64,000 nt of DNA. Origin: Pseudomonas quebecensis (GTDB lineage: Bacteria; Pseudomonadota; Gammaproteobacteria; Pseudomonadales; Pseudomonadaceae). How positions within the stretch are numbered: position 1 is the first letter of the stretch; the number at the start of each line of letters is the position of its first letter. This document shows positions 59,125 to 64,000 of this stretch, in pieces. The stretch is taken from assembly GCF_026410085.1 (NCBI RefSeq), contig NZ_CP112866.1:124001-188000 (forward strand), written 5' to 3'. The notes under the pieces were generated by a model. The model was not told where the DNA came from. It worked only from the letters and a program-made list of their open reading frames with translations, and did no database searches. A program made the translations under genes and the position numbers.

Positions 59125-59601
59125 CTACTTTCTGGGCGGCAAACCGATGACACGGCCGAGCAGGGCCGGGCGCGGCAGGTCGGCCTGCTCGGTGCATAGG
59201 GCCGCGATTTTTTCCAGTGTCGCCTGGGCGAACGGCGCCGAGTGCGGCCCGGCCAGGTCGACATGCAAGAGCATCTGTTCGTTGCCGGCCAGTTCCTGCC
59301 CATCCCCGACCCGATGCAAGCTGTGATACAGGTGCAGGCGCTTGGCGTCATGGGCGATCAGTTGCGTATGCACTTCAACCTCGGCACCGAGTGTCACTTC
59401 GTGCAGGTAGTTCAAGTGCAGCTCCAGGGTGAACAGGGAATGGCCGCTGGCTTCGCGGTTTTCACTGTCCAGGCCGAGGGTGTCCATCAGTGCGTCGGTG
59501 GCGTAGCTGAAGATCAGCAGATAGAACGCGTCGCGCAGGTGGCCGTTGTAGTCCACCCAGTCGGGATGGATCTGTGTGGTGTAGGTCGTGAGTGCGGGCA
59601 T
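59125..59601 (-). CDS. cdhB: thioesterase of the carnitine catabolic operon
   Basis: The 158-residue hotdog thioesterase (HPDWVDYNGHLRDAFYLLIF, Asp as the catalytic residue of 4HBT type) matches the gene between the end of the operon and cdhA in P. aeruginosa (PA5385), where it is needed for carnitine use, acting on betainyl-CoA. The start ATG 59601 (MPALTTY) is preferred; ATG 59610 would add three residues. Overlaps nothing; cdhA ends 13 bases upstream. Confidence 0.85.
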   Translation of the reverse strand: MPALTTYTTQIHPDWVDYNGHLRDAFYLLIFSYATDALMDTLGLDSENREASGHSLFTLELHLNYLHEVTLGAEVEVHTQLIAHDAKRLHLYHSLHRVGDGQELAGNEQMLLHVDLAGPHSAPFAQATLEKIAALCTEQADLPRPALLGRVIGLPPRK

Positions 59602-59614
59602 TGTCTGCATTCCA

Positions 59615-60580
59615 TTATTCGGCGAAGGTCATGCCGTGCCTGGCCTTGGTGGTTTTCACCGCTTCTAGCACCGCCAGCAGGCAATCATCACGATAGCGCT
59701 CCAGCGCCGCAATGCTGTGGGTACCCAGTTGAGCACTGGTGCCATCGACCACGTCGTCGATCAGCTTGTCCGTCAGTTCCGGCGCCGGCAGGTAGGTCCA
59801 CGGCAACTGCAGCGCCGGGCCGAACTGGGCCATGAAGTGGCGCATGCCCGCATCGCCGCCCGCCAGGGTATAGGTGAGGAAAGTGCCCATGAACGACCAG
59901 CGCAGGCCAGCGCCAAAACGGATCGCGTCGTCGATTTCGCCGGTGGTCGCCACGCCGTCGTTCACCAAGTGCAATGCCTCGCGCCACAACGCTTCAAGCA
60001 AACGGTCGGCGATAAACCCAGGGACTTCCTTGCGCACATGCAAGGGGCGCATGCCCAGGGATTCATACACTGTGATCGCCGCCTGCACCGCCTCGGGCGC
60101 CGTGTGTCTGCCGCCGACCACTTCCACCAGCGGCAGCAGGTAAACCGGGTTGAACGGGTGGCCGACCACGCAGCGTTCCGGGTGGGTCGAGCCCTCGTAG
60201 AACTCACTCGGCAACAGCCCCGAGGTGCTCGAACCAATCAGTGCATCGGGTTTGGCCGCCGCGCTGATCTGGCGGTGCAGTTGCAGTTTCAGCTCCAGGC
60301 GTTCGGGGGCGCTTTCCTGGATGAAGTCGGCGTCTTTCACGCACGCTTCGATGGTGGCGACAAAGCGCAGGCGGTCCTGGGACGCGCCGGGGGCCAGACC
60401 GCTTTTCTCCAGAGCGCCCCAGGCATTGGCGACGCGTTTGCGCAACGCGGCTTCGGCGCCGGGCGCCGGGTCCCAGGCCACCACATCCAGCCCGTGAGCC
60501 AGGGCGCGGGCCACCCAACCGCTGCCGATAACACCGCTGCCGAGGGCGGCGAAGGTTTTGATCTCAGTGATAAAGCGCAT
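59615..60580 (-). CDS. cdhA: L-carnitine 3-dehydrogenase
   Basis: The 321-residue NAD-dependent enzyme oxidises carnitine to 3-dehydrocarnitine. It has the 3-hydroxyacyl-CoA dehydrogenase fold: [20 protein letters not shown] (NAD) and [19 protein letters not shown] with the catalytic His. No CoA-binding extension is needed; the small ligand fits position in the operon. Start ATG 60580. Confidence 0.92.
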   Translation of the reverse strand: MRFITEIKTFAALGSGVIGSGWVARALAHGLDVVAWDPAPGAEAALRKRVANAWGALEKSGLAPGASQDRLRFVATIEACVKDADFIQESAPERLELKLQLHRQISAAAKPDALIGSSTSGLLPSEFYEGSTHPERCVVGHPFNPVYLLPLVEVVGGRHTAPEAVQAAITVYESLGMRPLHVRKEVPGFIADRLLEALWREALHLVNDGVATTGEIDDAIRFGAGLRWSFMGTFLTYTLAGGDAGMRHFMAQFGPALQLPWTYLPAPELTDKLIDDVVDGTSAQLGTHSIAALERYRDDCLLAVLEAVKTTKARHGMTFAE

Positions 60581-60628
60581 GGCAAATTCCTAAAGAGTTC
60601 GATGATCGCGTGTGGCAGGGGCGGTGGG

Positions 60629-61516
60629 TCAGCCGCGCTGGGTGAGGCCCATCTTCACGCGCCCTTCGGCCGGGGTCATGACCCGTGCACCCAGGCGGCT
60701 GAGGATTTCGCCAGCGCGTTCGACCAGCTGGCCGTTGGTGGCGAGCACGCCTTTGTCCAGCCACAGATTGTCTTCCAGGCCTACCCGCACGTTGCCGCCC
60801 AGCAGCACCGCTTGGGCGGCCATCGGCATTTGCATGCGGCCGATGCCGAAGCCGGCCCACACCGCGTTGGCGGGCAGGTTGTCGACCATGGCCTTCATGG
60901 TGGTGGTGTCGGCCGGTGCGCCCCAGGGAATGCCCAGGCACAGCTGGAACAGCGGGTCGTCGAGCAGGCCTTCCTTGATCATCTGCTTGGCGAACCACAG
61001 GTGGCCGGTGTCGAAGATTTCCAGCTCGGCCTTCACGCCCAGTTCCTGGATACGTTTGGCGCCGGCGCGCAGCTGTGCCGGCGTGGACACGTAAATCGTG
61101 TCGCCATCGCCGAAGTTCAGGGTGCCGCAGTCCAGGGTGCAGATTTCCGGCAACAACTCTTCGACATGGGCCAGACGCGTCAGCGGCCCGACCAGGTCGG
61201 TGTTGGGGCCGAATTCCATCGGGTTTTCGCCGCCGCCGATCTCCAGGTCGCCGCCCATGCCGGCGGTGAGGTTGACGATAATATCGATGTCGGCCTCGCG
61301 GATGCGCTCCATCACTTCGCGGTACAGGGCCACGTCGCGGCTGAATTTGCCGGTCTGCGGGTCACGCACATGGCAATGCACCACGGTGGCGCCGGCTTTG
61401 GCCGCTTCAACCGCCGCCGCGGCGATCTGTTTGGGGGTGACCGGCACGTGGGGGCTTCTGCTGGTCGTGTCGCCAGCACCGGTGAGTGCGCAGGTGATGA
61501 TGACGTCGTGGTTCAT
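60629..61516 (-). CDS. cdhC: 3-dehydrocarnitine:acetyl-CoA trimethylamine-butanoate cleavage enzyme (BKACE)
   Basis: The 295-residue protein belongs to the BKACE (DUF849) family, with [14 protein letters not shown] (about 45-58) giving zinc-binding His46/His48, and a ribbon of Gly in [12 protein letters not shown]. These enzymes use acetyl-CoA to split beta-keto acids; here the products are betainyl-CoA and acetoacetate. Operon order caiX-cdhC-cdhA-cdhB agrees with the P. aeruginosa cluster. Confidence 0.92.
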   Translation of the reverse strand: MNHDVIITCALTGAGDTTSRSPHVPVTPKQIAAAAVEAAKAGATVVHCHVRDPQTGKFSRDVALYREVMERIREADIDIIVNLTAGMGGDLEIGGGENPMEFGPNTDLVGPLTRLAHVEELLPEICTLDCGTLNFGDGDTIYVSTPAQLRAGAKRIQELGVKAELEIFDTGHLWFAKQMIKEGLLDDPLFQLCLGIPWGAPADTTTMKAMVDNLPANAVWAGFGIGRMQMPMAAQAVLLGGNVRVGLEDNLWLDKGVLATNGQLVERAGEILSRLGARVMTPAEGRVKMGLTQRG

Positions 61517-61590
61517 GAGGCAGGTTCCTTACAGGCGTGGTGATGCCGTTCGCGGTCGTCAGTGACCGCGAAACGGTGATTCGAAAAAGG

Positions 61591-62535
61591 TTATTTGCTG
61601 GTCAATTGCAGGTTGGCCGCCGCTGGTTTGCCATCGAAGGTGGTCACGCCTTCCAGCCAGCGCGCCTGGTCCTGCGGGTGGTCCTTGAGCCACTGCCGGG
61701 CGGACGTGAGGGCGTCCTTGTGATCCAGCAACGGCTGCATCATCCGGCTCTCGTCGGCGGCGGTGAAGGTCAGGTTAGTCAACAGTTTGTGCACGTTGGG
61801 GCATTGTTCGGCGTAGTTGGGCGACGTGACGGTCCACACCGTGGCCATGCCTTCGTTCGGGCCCAGGGCGTCGTCGCTGCCGGTGAGGTAGGTCATGGCA
61901 ACGTTGACGTTCATTGGGTGCGGCGCCCAGCCGAAGAACACCACGGCTTCCTTGCGGCGCACCGCGCGGTCGACGGCGGCGAGCATGCCGGCCTCGCTGG
62001 ATTCCACCAGCTGGAACTTGCCCAGGCCGAACTGGTTCTTGGCGATCATCGCCTTGATCTGCGTATTGGCGCCCGAACCGGGCTCGATGCCGTAGATCTT
62101 GCCGCCCAGTTCCTTCTCGAACCTGGCGATGTCGGCGAAGCTCTTCAAGCCTTTGTCGGCCAGGTAGGTCGGCACGGCGAGGGTGGCGCGGGCGTCTTGC
62201 AGGCTGGGTTTGTCGAGCACCTTGACCTGCTTGGCGTCGACGAATGGGGTGATGGTCTGGGTCATCAACGGGTTCCAGTAACCGAGGAACAGGTCCAGGC
62301 GCTGGTCACGGATGCCGGCGAAGATAATTTGCTGGGAGGCGCTGGTTTGCTTGGTGGTGTAGCCGAGGCCATCGAGCAGCACTTGGGTCATGGCGCTGGT
62401 GGCGATCACATCGGTCCAGTTCACCACGCCCATGCGCACGTTCTTGCAGGAGGCGGCATCGGCCGCGAGAACGCTGGTGCTCAAGATGGCGCTGGCGCTG
62501 AGTGCGAACACGCAGCGGCGAATCAGTCGGTTCAT
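61591..62535 (-). CDS. caiX: carnitine-binding periplasmic protein CaiX
   Basis: This 314-residue protein has a signal peptide (1-24, ending SVLA before ADAAS) and is clearly paralogous to CbcX: CKNVRMGVVNWTDVIATSAM, LFLGYWNPLMTQTI, FFGWAPHPMNVNVAMTYLTG. It has no transporter of its own and is known in P. aeruginosa to use CbcWV. It leads the carnitine operon. Start ATG 62535. Confidence 0.92.
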   Translation of the reverse strand: MNRLIRRCVFALSASAILSTSVLAADAASCKNVRMGVVNWTDVIATSAMTQVLLDGLGYTTKQTSASQQIIFAGIRDQRLDLFLGYWNPLMTQTITPFVDAKQVKVLDKPSLQDARATLAVPTYLADKGLKSFADIARFEKELGGKIYGIEPGSGANTQIKAMIAKNQFGLGKFQLVESSEAGMLAAVDRAVRRKEAVVFFGWAPHPMNVNVAMTYLTGSDDALGPNEGMATVWTVTSPNYAEQCPNVHKLLTNLTFTAADESRMMQPLLDHKDALTSARQWLKDHPQDQARWLEGVTTFDGKPAAANLQLTSK

Positions 62536-62623
62536 GGTGGAGCCCTCGGCAGGTCGTTATTGTGGTTGCCGGTGTCTTTGTGCACCGTGACGCCACGTTA
62601 CGCAGCTTGTGAGGCGACAAAAC

Positions 62624-62658
62624 GCACGGCGGCGACCGACTCTTGCACTGCAGCGACC
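62624..62658. promoter_or_regulatory. direct 14-mer repeats at 21-bp period, candidate CdhR site
   Basis: GCACGGCGGCGACC (62624-62637) and GCACTGCAGCGACC (62645-62658) agree at 12 of 14 positions and start 21 bases apart. They lie in the 160-base divergent interval between caiX and cdhR, 89 bases from the caiX start and 37 bases from the cdhR GTG. This is the format expected for the AraC-type CdhR. Confidence 0.65.
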
Positions 62659-62695
62659 TGCCCCCTTGAAACCACCCCTGAACGGGAGTATCACA

Positions 62696-63673
62696 GTGCC
62701 ACGCTGGCCGTCCGATGAGAGCGCCACCATGTCCCAGGATGTCTACTTTTTGCTGATGCCGGGTTTCTCGGCGATGGGCTTTATCTCGGCCCTTGAGCCG
62801 CTGCGGGTGGCCAACCGTTTTCGCGGTGAGCTGTACCGCTGGCATGTACTGAGCGCCGACGGCGGCGCGGTGCTGGCGAGCAACGGCATGTCAGTCAACG
62901 CCGACGCCGCGTTGGAACCGCTGAAAAAGGGCACCACGCTGCTGGTGGTCGCCGGTTTCGAGCCTCTGCAGTTCGCTACGCCCGCACTGGAACAGTGGCT
63001 GCGCCGTCTCGATCACGATGGCGTGACGCTGGGCGGTATCGACACCGGTGCCTGTGTGTTGGCCCAAGCCGGTCTGCTCGACGGCCATCGCGTGACCCTG
63101 CACTGGGAAGCCATCGACGCCTTCAAAGAGTCCTATCCGCACCTGGCGGTGACCCAGGAGCTGTTCGAAATCGACCGTCGCCGCATCACCTGCGCCGGTG
63201 GCACCGCCTCCATCGACTTGATGCTCGACCTGATCGCCCAGTCCCACGGCGCCGACCTGGCGATTCAGGTGTCCGAGCAGTTCGTGCTGGGCCGCATTCG
63301 CCCACGCAAAGACCACCAGCGCATGCAGATCGCCACGCGCTACGGCATCAACAATCAGAAACTGGTGCAAGTGATCGGCGAGATGGAACAGCACACCGAA
63401 CCGCCCCTGAGCACATTGGCTCTGGCCGAAGCGATCAAGGTCACGCGGCGGCAGTTGGAGCGATTGTTTCGCCTGCACCTGAACGACACGCCGAGCAACT
63501 TTTACCTGGGCCTGCGCCTGGAAAAAGCCCGGCAACTGCTGCGCCAAAGCGGTTTGAGCGTGTTGGAGGTGAGCATTGCCTGCGGGTTTGAGTCGCCGTC
63601 GTATTTCACGCGCAGTTACCGGGCGCGGTTTGCCAAATGCCCCAGGGAGGATCGACGACGGGAGCCGGTTTGA
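62696..63673 (+). CDS. cdhR: CdhR, carnitine-responsive GATase1-AraC activator
   Basis: The 325-residue protein has a DJ-1/PfpI-like domain (about 12-180: VYFLLMPGFSAMGFISALEP) and an AraC HTH domain (about 215-310: IKVTRRQLERLFRLHLNDTP and IACGFESPSYFTRSYRARF). It activates caiX-cdh on carnitine. GTG 62696 is preferred because GGGAG lies 7 bases before it; ATG 62729 (MSQDVYF) is the alternative and lacks a good Shine-Dalgarno. Confidence 0.88.
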   Translation: MPRWPSDESATMSQDVYFLLMPGFSAMGFISALEPLRVANRFRGELYRWHVLSADGGAVLASNGMSVNADAALEPLKKGTTLLVVAGFEPLQFATPALEQWLRRLDHDGVTLGGIDTGACVLAQAGLLDGHRVTLHWEAIDAFKESYPHLAVTQELFEIDRRRITCAGGTASIDLMLDLIAQSHGADLAIQVSEQFVLGRIRPRKDHQRMQIATRYGINNQKLVQVIGEMEQHTEPPLSTLALAEAIKVTRRQLERLFRLHLNDTPSNFYLGLRLEKARQLLRQSGLSVLEVSIACGFESPSYFTRSYRARFAKCPREDRRREPV

Positions 63674-63681
63674 CGGGCAAT

Positions 63682-63717
63682 TATAGTCGATTATACTCGT
63701 GGCTATAATTTATAGCC
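63682..63717 (+). promoter_or_regulatory. AT-rich promoter with two dyads
   Basis: A near-palindrome TATAGTCGATTATA (63682-63695) is followed by a perfect GGCTATA-ATT-TATAGCC (63701-63717) that overlaps a TATAAT -10 box at 63704-63709. The arrangement suggests an autoregulated promoter for the following ATPase gene. Confidence 0.5.
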
Positions 63718-63740
63718 GTTTCAATAATTTGGTATAAGCC

Positions 63741-64000
63741 ATGTCCAAGCTCAGCGGTTTTGTGTTCCGCCGTCCCGCGCTGGCCAGCAGCATTGCCGAT
63801 GGCCTGGTGGGCGCCGGCCTTCAGGATTTCACCTCTGGCCTGTTTCTCGCCGCGCCACGTCGCACTGGTAAAAGTACGTTCTTGCGCGAAGACCTGATCC
63901 CGGAGTGCCGGCTGCGCGGTTGGCTCACCGTGTATGTGGACCTGTGGGCCGACAAAGAAAAAGATCCCGCGGAGTTGATCGCCAGCGCCATTGCCGCCGC
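63741..64000 (+). CDS. P-loop ATPase, 5' part only
   Basis: The frame MSKLSGFVFRRPALASSIAD runs to the right edge (86 codons). It has Walker A APRRTGKST (38-46) and then LTVYVDLWADKEKDPAELIA. This resembles the AAA-type ATPases of the archaeal-ATPase/NACHT-like group often found in accessory regions, but the rest is missing, so no function is proposed. The base composition upstream is markedly AT-richer than the window, consistent with acquired DNA. Confidence 0.65.
   Translation, partial: MSKLSGFVFRRPALASSIADGLVGAGLQDFTSGLFLAAPRRTGKSTFLREDLIPECRLRGWLTVYVDLWADKEKDPAELIASAIAA

Overview
The window is a continuous piece of Pseudomonas chromosome, most like the P. fluorescens group. Evidence: GC-rich coding style, dense packing, many REP/REPIN palindromes of the GTGGGAGGGGGCTTGCCCCC type, and blocks of gene order that I recall from P. 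aeruginosa PAO1 (rsmE-bioA-cytochrome b561-yceI-rhlE-metF-ahcY; arsR/methyltransferase-metK, tkt-epd-pgk-fba; betABIT-cbcVWX-sdaB-gbdR-cdh/caiX-cdhR). Most genes are core metabolism. No rRNA, tRNA, IS element, prophage or CRISPR array was seen. All coordinates and start choices come from reading the sequence; no database search was run.

Layout. 1-1740: tail of a D-amino-acid dehydrogenase gene, a RidA protein and an amino-acid-binding protein. 1.9-12.4 kb: rsmE, bioA, cytochrome b561, yceI, rhlE, a periplasmic binding protein, a possible glycosyltransferase, metF, and ahcY behind a SAH riboswitch. 12.5-20.4 kb: thioesterase, an ExoU-like patatin phospholipase, FNT and MAPEG membrane proteins, mltA, a cytochrome c' lipoprotein, a DUF1090 protein and ligB. 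20.6-29.5 kb: metK with a SahR-like ArsR/methyltransferase regulator, then the carbon block tkt-epd-pgk-two lipoproteins-fba. 29.6-45.5 kb: PL7 alginate lyase, a REC-PAS-GGDEF-EAL protein, YgjP-like peptidase, small winged-helix protein, ElaA, a binding protein, YccS, YhiN-type flavoprotein, DbpA, an MdtD-type exporter, RhlA-like HAA synthase, and a PmbA/TldD pair. 45.6-63.7 kb: a quaternary-amine island for choline oxidation and uptake, serine dehydratase, GbdR, and the carnitine genes with CdhR. The right edge cuts a P-loop ATPase.

Two systems stand out. The SAM cycle genes (metK, ahcY, metF) appear to carry two independent SAH-sensing controls: a SAH riboswitch in the ahcY leader and a SahR-like repressor with a perfect 12+12 bp palindrome before its own gene, which heads the metK operon. 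The choline/carnitine island contains a chain from uptake (BetT, CbcXWV, CaiX) through oxidation (BetA, BetB, CdhA-C) to serine deamination (SdaB). Its two GATase1-AraC regulators each lie beside intergenic direct repeats with exactly 21 bp period, and gbdR has a good sigma-54 promoter.

The most unusual gene is the 635-residue ExoU homologue with both catalytic residues and the C-terminal region kept, but with no chaperone or type III secretion gene nearby.
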